From assembly GCA_002749535.1 (NCBI GenBank), contig MZZL01000388.1, positions 124,001 through 188,000 of the forward strand: a stretch of DNA of 64,000 nt, read 5' to 3'. A model generated the notes under the pieces. That model did no database searches, had not been told where the DNA came from, and saw only the letters and a program-made list of their open reading frames with translations. The stretch's first letter is position 1; every line of letters starts with the position of its first letter. Source of the DNA: Apophysomyces variabilis (Eukaryota > Mucoromycota > Mucoromycetes > Mucorales > Mucoraceae). This document shows positions 31,934 through 45,100 of this stretch, one piece after another. Position numbers and translations under genes: made by a program.

Positions 31934-34473
31934 GGAAACCACATTCGTAGTGGCGATATCGTTTTTAGCCGGACGGCAGAATTCTATGGGGCGACCTTGT
32001 CCGCGCCAAACCGAGTTTGCAATATAGAACATGTTTTTTGCCGAATTAATGTCCCATTGCCATAGTGTACGGCAGTGTTTGCAAACTACTACACCATGGT
32101 GGGACACAGAATCGGATGTGGTGACTTTCTCCAACCCTCTCTGAAGGCAGCTGTTGCACACCTATAGATAAACCATGAGGGTACATACGAAGCAAAAGAC
32201 AACAAACCTGAGACGTGTAAAATTTATCGACTATTGTTGCAATCAATTCCCCTCTCCTTTCTCTTCTCTTTAGCATTTTCCAACAGGTGTTGACTAACGC
32301 AGCACGCTTGCCCTTTCTTGACGCATGTCCACTCGCAGCAAACATTGCTGATCCGAATACAATTAATGGTATTTTTTTTTGCTTGCTTGAAATGCCTTTG
32401 GATGCCATTTCTTTGCGCTTGGGTGTGGTTTATTTTGCGTTGATCTGATTCCAGACTCTTGTGGCCTAGGTTAGAAGATTTCGTTAATATCACTTATTTC
32501 ATACCTTACACTTAGTCTCTGACCCTGATCGCCATTTCAGCTTCTCTTGTTCTCGCCGTTTCAGAGTCTTTCTCTTCCTCTTTCGACTATTCTTTCGAGT
32601 CTTTCTTCGCCGCTGCTTGCAGTACTTTTTTCCACCGTTGACTAACACATTAACGAGCTCTTCACGAGCACGTTGTACTCCTTGGTAATTGTGGAAATGC
32701 TTCTCAGCCATGCCGGGCCCGTAAAAAGCTGTCAATACTGGAAAATTCTGGGCGAAGCACTCCACGAACTGATGATGTTTCTCTGAAGATGCTGTTTTAC
32801 AACTCTCTAAACCGGTCTCGATACGAGTGATACCCGCCGAATCCTTCTATTTTTTGAGTTGCTTCGCTCTCCGCGTAGAGCCAGTCATGGCATAATACTC
32901 TTTTGTCGACGCACGGCGTACTTGATGCCTCTGTGAGCCACTACCGTCTGCAGCTTTGTATATTTGATTCAACCCCGGATCCACGGCCCACGGTTCGAAC
33001 CACTGCTCGACTTCATCAATGGTAAAGTCCTCGAGATCAATTTCCGTTGCCGGCACCTTTTCCTTTTGTTTTCTTGCGAAAGCTAGATTTCCTGCAAATC
33101 CATCAGAAAGAATTTTACATGCGAAACGATGATTTCCATTCCCCAAGCTGTACGTATATATTAACACGGAGTGAGTATTTGAAATTAATGGTAACTATCG
33201 CTATTTCCCATACCTATTAAATCCGAAACGAGTAATATCAAGCGCTTCAAAAAATACTCGTGGGTATTCGCTCGGCTGTGTTGGTTCTCGAATGGATAAC
33301 AGACTTGCCAAAGGGTTGGCGTTTATTGAAACAAAACGTCACTTGCAACTTGGTTTTGGTGAAATCGAGAACAGACGAAGCAGAGTTGTATCACTAGAAC
33401 TTTTTCGGAAGCAGCAACTATCTCATGCTCTTCTTCATAGGAAGACATGATGTATTTTAACGTTGGAATATACGCGCCAGGTGATGCCGATATGGCTTGC
33501 TGCGTTGCAGGCTTAGGCGTCAGTGCCTCTAAATCATCACAAATCTTATCGACAATAGCCACTAAAGACAAATCCGCTTCAATCAGATTATGCCATTGAG
33601 GGGATCCACCAGCGATGCGTTCGAAGGCATATTCCCATGCAATATTTTGTATCTCAGTTTTATTCACACTCTATGTACGATGAAACTTAGTTCAGATATA
33701 TCAAAACACGATACATACCAGAAACGCTACTGACAGGTTATGTTCAACAAATGAACGCACCCGAGTTTCGAAATTTTCGACTATATTGTTTGAATAGCAT
33801 GTGGCCAACAATACACAACCTTCTGACAATACATCAGATGATCTTAGTTGTGTGTTGGGTGCTTGTTGCATCTGAGGGTGCTTGTCACGAAATTCTCTCC
33901 ACGAGTTGCTAAGATCTGTTGGCATTTTGTCGTTTTTAGTTGTCATTGACTTGTTGAGCACAGGTTGCGTGACCGAATAGAAGAAATTTTGAGTGAAACA
34001 GATGGGTAGGATTACTTGATGATCAAGTATATACTGGTTGACAAACAGCTGAGTTCTTGCAATCACCTCTCCCGTATATTGTGAAAGCTCTTGAACTTTT
34101 CTTTGAAGCTGATCTCGATGTGCTTCAACGACAACGAAATGTAGAGGAGCTTTTCGAGTGAATGTTTCGAAACCTTTCCCGAGTTGATCTTCTAATATCT
34201 CCTCGGTAGACTTAGTGTGTCGCGGGCAACTCTTCGCTCGGGTACTTCTGTGTTCAGTGGCACCACATGTAGGACATGGATTTGCTATAAAGGTCGTATT
34301 ACTGGAACTTGCTTGCTTACTCGCTCGACCCGTTTTCTTTGCTTTTTTGAGCGCCACACTCTGAAACTTCTGGCTGGCGCGTCCGCTTAGTACCAGCTAT
34401 TTGGTATACTTTAAGCGTGATACACTATATATCAATGTGCATTGCAAACCTTATGACTTCTTTCATTGGACAT
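31928..34473 (-). pseudogene. Fanzor (eukaryotic TnpB-like RNA-guided nuclease) relic 2
   Basis: Reading down the minus strand: a short first exon (ATG 34473), a basic N-terminus with a zinc motif CPTCGATEHRSTRAKSCP, and a helical recognition region (FVVVEAHRDQLQRKVQEL). Introns of 48-66 nt with GT-AG ends then lead to FFEALDITRFGFNR. RuvC-I is AVDPGLNQIYKAADGSG (Asp codon 32979-32981). Next come RRASTKEYYAMTGS, FPVLTAFYGPGMAEKHFHNY, REELVNVLVNGGKKY, IPLIVFGSAMF and KFYTSQ. A zinc ribbon with RuvC-III follows (CNSC, CKHC, WQWDINSAKNM; Asp codon 32051-32053). An in-frame TAG at 32847-32849 has no splice escape, and a second stop (32430-32432) and a frame change near 33320 are possible. These make it a probable decayed copy. 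Its C-terminal half aligns block by block with relic 1. The residue before FYTSQ is Lys. Confidence 0.8.
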
Positions 34474-35213
34474 AGTTTCGACTTCATGTTTTGATCCCCC
34501 CAGAGTCCACAAGAATTACACTACGACTAGTTTGCTGAGGTTGGTTGCTGTCAGTTAACTTTCTTTTATGAGGATGTGTACGTACCTTTTTTTAACCTTT
34601 CCTCCTCTTGTAGCTGCTTCTGTAATTCCATATCAGCGGCTTTTTTTCCCTTTTCTTCTGGATGTAGTCTTTGCCTGTCAAGGCGGTCAGAGACAACATG
34701 AAAAAAGACCAGATAAGCGAACGCATATAATACGCAAAATCATCCATGATGAATTCAACAGTAAAAGAAGAAATAACAAGGAAGAAAAGATGATAACGCC
34801 AGGTGTACTAATATTAAACCATTTCTTTTTTATCTTTGTAATGACAATATTTATCTTATAGGACAGTGTAAACTAACAGTCGCGCAAAGACAGGTTTCAC
34901 ATAAAATTAGCAGATTATCATTGACCTTACCCAAGGCCAAAGTCAGATAAGGAACGATTTGCCCATCGACATGTTCATGATAGTTGTCTGTATAATACCG
35001 CGCCTTGCATCGAAAGTTATGGATCATCCTCATATACTATTCACCTATCACTTTTGCTATAGTCCGTTACAATTTGTTGAATGTGCAATAGCAATGCTTC
35101 TATAAGCGTGCTTGCAAGCGTCTCGCAACAAAATTTTCGACGGGCAATTAAAGTTCGAATTCGCAAGAATAAACGCGGTGCATACCGGAATTACACTGAC
35201 GAATAGTTAGCCA

Positions 35214-35492
35214 TGTGTTCTTTTAGTAGAGGCTGTAGGCCGATCACTTAACACCATTATTCGAAAATTGTGGATCCATAGATCGTGTTACCATCTTTCC
35301 TTATTTATTTGAGAAAAAAATAAAACCATATGCTGCTAAAGGAATAACTGTATCATCTGAAAGGAGAGAATGAGCGGAGAAAGCAAAGAAAGGAAAAGGA
35401 GAGAGGGGGAAGGGAAGGGACAATCTCTGGATCCACTATCCTCGGATAATGGTGTTAAGTGATCGGCCTACAGCTTCTACTAAAAGAACACA
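35214..35492. mobile_element. MITE with 65-bp terminal inverted repeats
   Basis: The left arm 35214-35278 and right arm 35428-35492 are inverted copies with few mismatches, starting TGTGTTCTTTTAGTAGA and running through GGCCGATCACTTAACACCAT to GTGGATCCA. The 149-base centre is purine-rich (AGGAGAGAGGGGGAAGGGAA-type) and non-coding. Size, long terminal inverted repeats and lack of an ORF fit a miniature inverted-repeat transposable element. I see no clear target-site duplication: the flanks are GCCA on the left and ATGT on the right. Confidence 0.85.
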
Positions 35493-38400
35493 ATGTTTTG
35501 CTATGATCCAATTGGATAAAAAAGGTTTATGTTTTAATAGGCTTCTTCTGAGAACTCATAACGTCTTCGTTCATTTTTAGTATTAGCCTTCTTGACTCTT
35601 TCGTGCATATGCACCCGATTTAGATTCTCTGTTAACATTATGTTCACTGTGCAACTTGGGAAACGAGTCCATATGCTTTAGAGTAATAAAGTTGTACACT
35701 TGTTGTCTCAAGCTGCATCTTATCAAGCAGTCGGCACCATTTGCTACGTTTGCCCCAAAAAGAAATACCTCGTACCTACCCCTAGGTTTCAAGGAAACGT
35801 ATCTACTTTCTAATGTCATATGAATAAAAATACATGATTTTGCGACCGATAATGTTCTCATGGCTTCATAAATTGATTCGTGCTATTACTCGTGATGACC
35901 TTAGGTTTGATATTTCAGAGTCATTGACTTTGTCAACGTACGAGCAACTACTGGTCAATCAGGCGAATCCATATCTAGTAGCAGTCCTTGTTCGAACGAT
36001 AACAATTTCCCTATCCGCGCGACTACCCCAACATTAACGCGTTATAACATGACGCGTCCCTTCATTGATAAGGCGACGTGTTGTCCCTTTTCATCCTTTC
36101 TTTTGGCTTTATTTTTTCCTGCAGTTTCGATTAAGCGATCTATTGATACTTTTGTCAATCTGATGTGTGAAAAAAGTAGCTGGTAAGTCAAAGCGCACAG
36201 ACATAAGAAGGATATCTAACCGCATGATTCTAGTATGCTAGACCAATCTTCCATGTATGAAATCAGAAGAGTACAGAATGACATGCTGGACTCTCAACAG
36301 AAAGGTAATTTCCTACTACTACAACAATTATCATTTATTAGCATTAATTCTTCCCAGAAAATACACACAACTTTGAAAAAAAAGTATGCACAAGGCATCT
36401 TTCAAGAGAAGCATTGGGTGAAACAAGGTACGACAAGTTTGAATGTTGTTATTATACAGCCATTTAATCTCAGGACATAATTGCTCTTGGACAACCTATT
36501 ACAAATGCCTCTCATTGTACACGCTGTTCTGTTCAATTGCAGCAAATATCCGTCTCTGACAACAAGGACAACATACACTTCCGGACATTCAAACATGGGG
36601 TGATTTCCTACAGATGAAATCCGACAAAGCGGTAAGGCAACAAACCAGACAAAATGCTATCATGATTCCTAACTTTGATTCTTCTGTAGTCTAACGGCGC
36701 AGGCAAGCAAAAACATTCCCAACTAAGTGGGTGGGTGGGCTTTTCTTGCCAGAAGTCACATTCCCGGTCTATTTTTCCTTTGTGCTCACGACCATCATGG
36801 ATTTGGAGCGGCGTGGGCGCTCAGCCGGATGCTGGGATACCCTTCGAGGGTAAGTAAAAGACATTAATCATACCACTCCCGTTTACTAGCCATGAATTAT
36901 ATTTCACGCTACTCGAATGAATTTTGCGTCCACTGGAGGATCAAGTTGATGTAAGTAAAATGTACTGCCTGCATAGATCATTCGCTAATGACATATATTG
37001 TCTTATCCTTTAGCACAAACTTAGTTCTTTCATCGACGCAAAATTTGTTTCAAAGTGTCGCAAAATATAATTCAATGCTTAGAGAAGTCAGTTTTGGATA
37101 TCAATATGACAAAGCAATTAGAAACTTTATCAAAAACTCTGAGACAGTTCATAAAAAGACATATCAAAGTTATACAAAAGCTATTGTTAATATCGGTGAT
37201 CGGGTGTAATGAACTCCAAGACGTTTGAGCTGAGTTACGGTAGCAAAGAGCAGCATTCTAAGTTCCTATCGTGATATTGAAAAGATCGTCGTTTGCCTAG
37301 TTTTCATTTAAGCGAGATATCTGGCTTTGTTCATGCTTGATTTAACATATCCATAATGAAGTATATCACATGGTTGCACTGCCCATGCCATCAAGGCTGC
37401 ATCACACGCCATACAGAGATATGTTGCGGCTCATAGGAAGTGGGAACCTGGTTAGAAAGATACCGGGTGACTTAGGGTCCAACTGTTATTGCCTGTAAGA
37501 GAAAGGAACAAAGACACAATCATAAAAGCCTTTCTTGTATGCGCATAGTCTTTTGCTGAGCGTTCTGCACACGTAGAAAACGTGTTTCAATCTTCACATA
37601 GCTTGAACCGGCATAAGATATCTTGCAAATCGTTATACTTTAACTAAACATTGCACAGCAAAAGTAATATTTGTACCAAAAAAGTAGACAAAACAGAAAA
37701 AAAATTATCCCAACAGTTTGCATGGGGAATTATTCTCGTCATTTGATGCGTCGCCTGAAGCCCACATTGAGCTGATATATCATAGCTTCCTGATAGTTGA
37801 ACTGGCAAGCACGCCGTTTATGGTACGAATAAAACAGTGAAAGAGTAAACAGAATTTGGAGCGGATAATGAATCTAACGTGTTCAAGGAGCGTTGTTACT
37901 CTCCTTCTTTTCCCTAGATAAGTTACCGCTAATAACATACGGTGAATTCAATTTTTTTCACAAAGATACTAGAACCGATCTCATATTCTGCATAACATAA
38001 CCTTCCTTTCCAAACTTCGAGGCTGAAAAAATAGGTCAGGCTATTAAGTGGCTGCACGCATGGCTAGAAGGGAAGTAGGCAGTTGACCCGTTTATTCTCC
38101 TTCACATATGTCTTTAACCTTGCAGAACAACTGTAATGTGGTTGGTCGCTAGATATGAACAGTCCTTATCAGTTGATAGAATTGAATTCATCTATACAGA
38201 AATCTAAAGGTACTGGCATGACTTGTTTACAGCTACCTTAAAGAAAAAGATCAAAAAAGTTCGACAAGCGATATTCGACACTACAATAAAGGACTGTTCT
38301 ATGCTTTCCTCTAATGATGTTAGCTAAATAAAGCACACATTCTTTATGTAAGTCAAATGCGCTCTAAGATTGTTGAAATCGTTGTAAATTGCTATACCGA

Positions 38401-39130
38401 CGTACTCGCGGGATGTTCGGTTAAATGTCAAGCGTTCGCAGACTTTTAGTCATACTATGGTGTCTTCAGCTCAAAGAGCATACTGTGAGGTTACTCACTA
38501 TCTGAATGTCTTTCTTATTGTTGATAAACTGGGTCCAGCACATGTTTCTATCGATGTAATACGTGACTTTTGACAGCCTTTCTTGGTTTCGATCAGTGTA
38601 TCAGACTAGTGTTCTTTTTTTTTTCAGACGCCAGTTTTAAGTGAGATTTAGCAAAGTAATAGGAATTATGCGGAAACGAAGGTTTTCATTAAATCTGTAA
38701 AAGGGCTGGTGGTTCTATCGGTGCACATATTGGTAGTCGTTTTAATGCTATGTAAGTGCATCGTTTCATGCGGAGCCCTCTTAATATTACCCCGCAAAGA
38801 AAGTAAAACGTGGTTTTAGAATAAGAAACTTTATGAGTGAAGCGGGTTCTAGTATAGAAGGGTCAGCGAAAGATGCTTTGTGATGGGAAGCAGAGGCCAT
38901 TACATCCGTTGTCAGGATTGGATCACTGTGTGGTAATGGCATGAAGAAGAGAAGGGATGGATGATTAGGATCGATTCAAGCGTCACATCAATCGTAGGTC
39001 ACCTGCTTGTCAGCATTTACACCACCAGAACAAAAAATCGCTCGCTGCTTTTTTCCTTTCCCTTTTTTTTCCCTTTTATCTTTTTCTTTCACAACCCCCC
39101 GATTCGCAGCATATATACCATTTGCAACAA
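35493..39130. other. 3.6-kb region without a confident gene
   Basis: Between about 36100 and 37210 on the plus strand a few segments look like exons. One starts SIKRSIDTFVNLMCEK and joins over a 51-nt GTAAGT intron to MLDQSSMYEIRRVQND. Another begins after a CTGTAG acceptor at about 36693 (SNGAGKQKHSQLSGWVGF). A third is LREVSFGYQYDKAIRNF (about 37080-37209). I could not join them into one protein or recognise a family. The rest (37210-39130) is AT-rich with no usable frame. The last 150 bases carry a T/C-rich tract before the ATG2 start. Confidence 0.4.
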
Positions 39131-42100
39131 ATGATAGCGTGGAACTACCTCTCCGGTTGGACGAAATTCGTTTTACCAGATACTATCCGGAACACACTTT
39201 ATAAGTTCCTGCTGCGGAGGACAATAGGCCAGTTTCTGGCAAACGAGCTGGATCTCGAAAATTTCGACATTGAATTAGTCAATGGTTCTGTAGAACTGAG
39301 AGACCTTGACTTGCATCTGCAAGTAAGCGCCCATGCTGATTGACCAGCAACTGAGATAATTTACTTCACATGTACTCTGTTTTACCTCCAGACTCTCAAC
39401 GACTGTATAGCAGACACGCCGTTCATAATCGAGGAGGGCAGAGTGGCCAGCATAAGCGCGACCTTACCATGGGCTCATTTTTCGAGCGGAGAAATCTCAG
39501 TCAAGATGCAAGGCCTTCACTTGACTTTAAGGCCGACAAAGAATAAACCACGATGTAAGTTATATCCTCCTATTTAAAGATTCATTATTTCCCATTTAGC
39601 TCATTTATTACAGCACAAAAATCCGAAGAAGACACACCTATCATGTCCTCATCATTACATTTTGCCGACGACTTCTTAAGAACGGAAATGGAACCAGACC
39701 AAAATCAAGCATTGCATGAATCTATTCAACAGTCATTTCATCAATCAGAAGCAGCCAGTGATGTGGAAGGTTTACGAGTTTTGACACAAGTCATTGACAA
39801 AATGCTTGCAAGAATTAAAATCCATGTTGTGGATACAGTCATACGTGTGATCCACACATCTGACATTCCGATAAATGGCGAGCAAGAAGCAAAAGGGAGA
39901 GAATATTCTCTGGATCTGCATATACCAAGTATATCTTATTGTGATGAGGCACTTCAATCCGATTCTGGTCAATTAAATGCAGCACCGATAAGTACAATAG
40001 CGGAATCCAGCATTTTGTTGCCACCAGTTGCTAACGAAACGACTAAAATCATCACCATTGCGCCACCAAGCCTGTGGATCAGATCAAACGATAAGCCTTC
40101 TTTGTACAGCATTCCGAGTCCGAGTGAGACCGTATTAAATAACATATCTGAAGACGACCAAGACGATTTGTCACAGACGGAATTTTACGAAGCGGAGGAA
40201 GGCGTCGATTCAGTCTTTCGTAATTCAGTGCATTCCAGTTATATGAGTGGATCCATTACCCCACGACCTTTCCATACTTCAACTTCCTCTCCTAAACCGT
40301 ATGAATCACTTATATTTACCGCCATCGGCAAAGAAAGTTGGGTCCGGCTCAAACTTCGGTCATCTTACCCATTTGCGGGTAGCGATGATCCAGGCTCTAC
40401 AGCTTCAAATCCACCAACGCTTAAACAAGTGGACTTTGTCATGAAACATATCCGAACTATGATCAGTCCTCAACAAACTGCTTTCTTTATACAATTCTTG
40501 GAGGAGATACAGGAAAACTGGGCTAACATGGCTCACCAATCTAAAAACGACAACAAGCCTGCTGCACCTGAATCATTGGATGAACTGGATCAGCTTCTTT
40601 ATGGAACAATGGATAAACCACCAAGCCCTTTGAGCGTCATAACGCCTCAAAGTCCTACTGAAAAACCTCAGCATACATTAAGTGAAGCTTCATCCAGTAT
40701 ACCGTTGCAGGGTCGAAGGACATCGAATATCGGCTCCTCATCATTACGAGAATCGGGACCGATGCCCGATATCAAAATAAAAGTTGAGATATCTCTAGTC
40801 GAAAGCTTCCTATTGTACAGCGAACACCCAATAATAACATGCGCCAACGAAAGCAGCAATCCTTGCTCCGAAATAAGTCATCTAAAGCTAAAGGTGGAAA
40901 AGATTACCTTGCGTCTACAGCAATTTCCGGCTCCACAAAACAAGAGGAAAGTTACCCGACCAAGCAGTGACAGAACGAGACCGTTTACGCCCGTCCAAAT
41001 GCGCATGGATTCCCCTTCGTCGTCGTCAATCCTGTCCACGCTTGATATTAGGATATCCAATTTGGGACTTTATGAATGCAAAAGAACACAAACCCAGCTT
41101 ATGCACAACGCCAAAGGATCATATAGTCTGTACACTCCTGTGCTGGAGTTCGACGATTTAATTCGATTTGATTATGATCATGCCTCCGAGTTCCCTACTA
41201 TGTCGCACATAACCCGAAAAACGATGCAGAGAGACAGTGATAAGGCAAAGGCGATTGGGATAAGAATAGAAAAACGGCAAACCCAAGAAATTAATAGGTT
41301 TGTTAGCGGTGAGTATGATATAGCCCTCTCTTGAAAGTAGTGTTTATTTGTTATTCCCTATTCTCTTTCCAGCCATATCGTTTGACCAAGACATGACCGT
41401 GGAGTTGGAAGCGTTTAAGCTAAACGTAGATCCATTGATCGCAGATCGGCTAGAAAACTATGTCTATGCCTTTGCTGCATTAAATCGGAGCAAGGAATCT
41501 CCTTGCGATCCAGAGATACCAAAGTAGGTTTCCACGGCGAATTTATCTGGAAGTTAAATTAGCAACTATAGTGATTCGGATAATTCGATTGGTCAAAAAA
41601 TATATGAGGATCTTGAGCGAGCGTCAAGAGAGTATCAGCAACGTATGAACGCAAAGGTTCATTGTTCATTTATTCGCGTCTCATTAAACGCACCTAACAT
41701 GAGCCAGGCGAGCACAAGGGACAACTTCAATGGACAACTCCATAAGGATGAACTCAGCGTTGATATTAGAAAGGCAATTATCTCGTGGAAGTCAGATAGA
41801 AAGCACGAATCAAGCGAAATATATGATCATAAAAATGAGCCTTCCCCAGCTCATCCGATGACCCCGTTGTACAACATGCAATCTCCGGGTTCAGTTGACC
41901 CGACTACTGTGAATCAGACGCCGGCGAAGTTGGACGTACAAGTCAACTTCATCAATGTATTTCTGAAATCAGGCAAAGGTATTTTTGTCCTTTCGCTTAA
42001 ATACAAGCATTTACAGCAGTTGGTGTAGATGATATATACAGGTGCTGGTTTACTTCTAAAACCAGCGCCGCCGTGGACCAGTTCTCCTCGGCTATCCAAT

Positions 42101-45100
42101 CGCCGTCATTTGAAATAACTATCCGACCTTCTGGAGTATCTCAGCGTATATCATCGTCATCTAAACATGACACTTTCGGTGGCGGTTCGGATATACCACG
42201 TAATTTATTTGACGTTTTTGGTGACGGCTCAGAAATACCTCGTAATCTATTCGAGTTCCTGAATCGCAACGAGACATTCAGTGGTGAACAGAAGTTACAT
42301 GCGCCTATGGAAGATCAAGCAGAGACAGCATTGATGTTCAAACAGCGGACTATAGAGACTTCGGTAAATTTTTCCAGTTATGTGTGATTAGTTGAACTGA
42401 TACCACTATTGGGAAACTGGCAGAGGATTGTAGTTAATTGTCATTTTCCAACGACTCGCATGAGTTTGACGAAAGAAACGTGGGATACGGTTCAAATCCT
42501 TCAGAACGATCTTATATTGTGGCAACCTAAGTTTCTTTCCCGCCTTTCTGAGGATGTTGACGATGGAAACCAAACAGAAGCAGCTTCAGTTAAGGAAGCT
42601 TGTATGGAGTCTAGTCGACAAGCTCGCGATTTCGATAATCAGAGCTCGTATTCTATGAAATCTTCTAGTATCCTTAGCCAAAGTCGCGAACAACTGAAGA
42701 AGGACGTTGTTAGCGTACCGAGTTTGTTCGCGCTAGTAGCTGTTATCAGCGACGGTATGTTTGACAATGCAAGCCAAGAATACTAAAATGACATGAAAAA
42801 TTTAGCACTGTGGGATCTGCATTATCCTCTTCAGAACAAGATGCAGGCGACGTATCGACTGCATTTGTCAGACTTCCGTTATTTTGCTGTAATAAAACAT
42901 GCGGGGCAGGTACGTCTTATTCCGTTAACCGCTATGTTATTGAAAGATGCGAAATTAGAATGAAAATATTACTACGCTCGATATCGACAATCTAACGTTG
43001 AAAGACGTATCAAACGAGAACCGCGATATACCGCTCCTGTACAAAACCATTCCAAGAACGTTAAATGTAGGTAACAGTAGCAGGATTCACTCAAGGAGTT
43101 AACCAGAATATAGGCCAAAAGGAATACCGCTATGGTTTCTCTGTTTTCGCGCCTTACTTCGGATCCGGCTCTCAACAGGCAGGAGAAAGTGTCAAGCATT
43201 GTTGTCTGTAATCTTTGCTATCGCTTCAATATGGATCTCAGTTTTATCAAGAACTTGGTGCAGTTTCAGAAAACACCTGATGAGGTAAGGTTAAGCATCA
43301 AAGATAGTACCTTGTCTAACAATCTTTGTTATATAACCTTTGTCTTTTGATTTTATGCAGTTTGTGTTCATCGACCCTCCGCTTCAGCATATAAAAGTAT
43401 ATGCGCATGTACTAGATACTTCTGTCGATTATACACCACTTAATATACCTTCCCGAGGCGCAATTGTCGTGGATGATTTGCAGGTAGAAAATGGATTAAC
43501 AAGTTATCCTGCATACGAGTGGCAACTGAGTATACATTGAATCCTTAGGTAATAACTGACATATTGCCTGATAAGCCGATTATCGATGTCAAAACGTACA
43601 TTCAAAGCGTGGACTTCTTTTTATGCGACGATACCAGAGAAGTGGACGAGAAACGTGCATTGATGGTTCTAGAGCAGCTGAATAATAAAGCGACCGATCC
43701 GCAGAAGTACTGGACATCACTTGGGCTTGTACGTGTGCTTGCTACTAGAGATCTAGAAACGCATATCAAGGTTAAGACGAAGGAAGACGCTCCTGGTCCG
43801 CGCTTTGACATCGCGGTACTAAACAACCGTTTGGTGATGGAAGGCTGTGCGGATTCGTTCCAATCAATGGTGAATTTCTTTACGTACATTGCAAACGACG
43901 GAGATCGGGTCATTACTTCCGACATTTCTACCGCTGAACAGCCCAAACCTCCTAAGGGCAAAAACGTAGCCAGACGACCTTCTCACGTATCGTTCAATAT
44001 TGATAAGGAAGATATGCTGTCCAGCCTAGATGAAAATGCTTTTAAAGGAAAATCTACATCTCCTTCAGGGGGAGAACGATATGATGGTTTGCTAAAATCC
44101 GAATTGATCGAGGAATATCATTCTGGATCATGGCAGGATGGATCTTCTTCGACAAGGTCTCACGAAGAAACAGAGGAATATAAGCTATCCGTTTTCCTTG
44201 AAGATAACGAAGAGTTGGATATTATTGAAGATTATTACGGTGTAGGCAAGGGATCAAACACCAAAAAGTCGGTAGTAGATTTGGATAACGCTATCGCTTC
44301 TGTACGCATCAGAGACTTTGATATTGTATGGAAATTATATGATGGTTACGACTGGAGCTATGTGCGAAAGATGACAGATGGCCGTGAACGAACAAGCCAG
44401 AGTGATCCACAGCCGAGCAGTTCAACATCAACACAGTATGGGTCTTTAGGAAGAATTTCGAGAAGCAGCAGTGTAGATACCGGGGTATCAGGTCGGTCAT
44501 CTTTAGATCCTTCTTATCTGGCGCAGTCCCCGACGTTCTCTGTTTCGGAAAACATCTCATCCCATGGTCAAGCGGCATCACTTGAGGGATACGTTCTCCC
44601 AGATGATTGTCACTATGTATCACCAACAACGTCCATTCGTCCTGTTGATCTACCCATAAGTAAAGATGAACAAACAAGGCAACAACAGCAGAATCCTCGA
44701 TCAAGACGCTCCCGACGGTCACGGACAGCAGCCATCGAAATTCGAGTAGACGGCGTGTCCGTTGATTTTGACTTTATGCCTCCGGCGGAACAGATAGGGA
44801 TACATCTTGCCGTGACTATAAAGGATCTGGAGGTATTGGACAACATTAAAACGTCTTCCTGGAAAAAGTTTCTTGGTTATATGCGTCCTGATGCGTCATC
44901 AGCGCCTCGAGAGCGAGGTTCGGCTATGGTGGATGTTGAACTTACTGGGATCAAAGCACTACCAGAGGATGCAACTTATGAATTCCGTCTCAAAGTAAAG
45001 CTGCTCCCGATCCGACTCTATGTGGACCAAGACGCGTTAAACTTTCTTGTCAAGTATTTCACTTTCGAAAAACTGCTATTACGTTCCACACCCTTTGCCA

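Noticed and set aside
15475..34473. A CRISPR-like or defence island interpretation of the Fanzor pair
   Set aside because: There are no direct repeat-spacer arrays and no other defence-type genes; the intervening genes are ordinary nuclear genes with introns.
42364..42391. A 28-nt intron in ATG2
   Set aside because: It would leave the next exon in a frame with an immediate stop. The 108-nt alternative keeps the frame across all exons.
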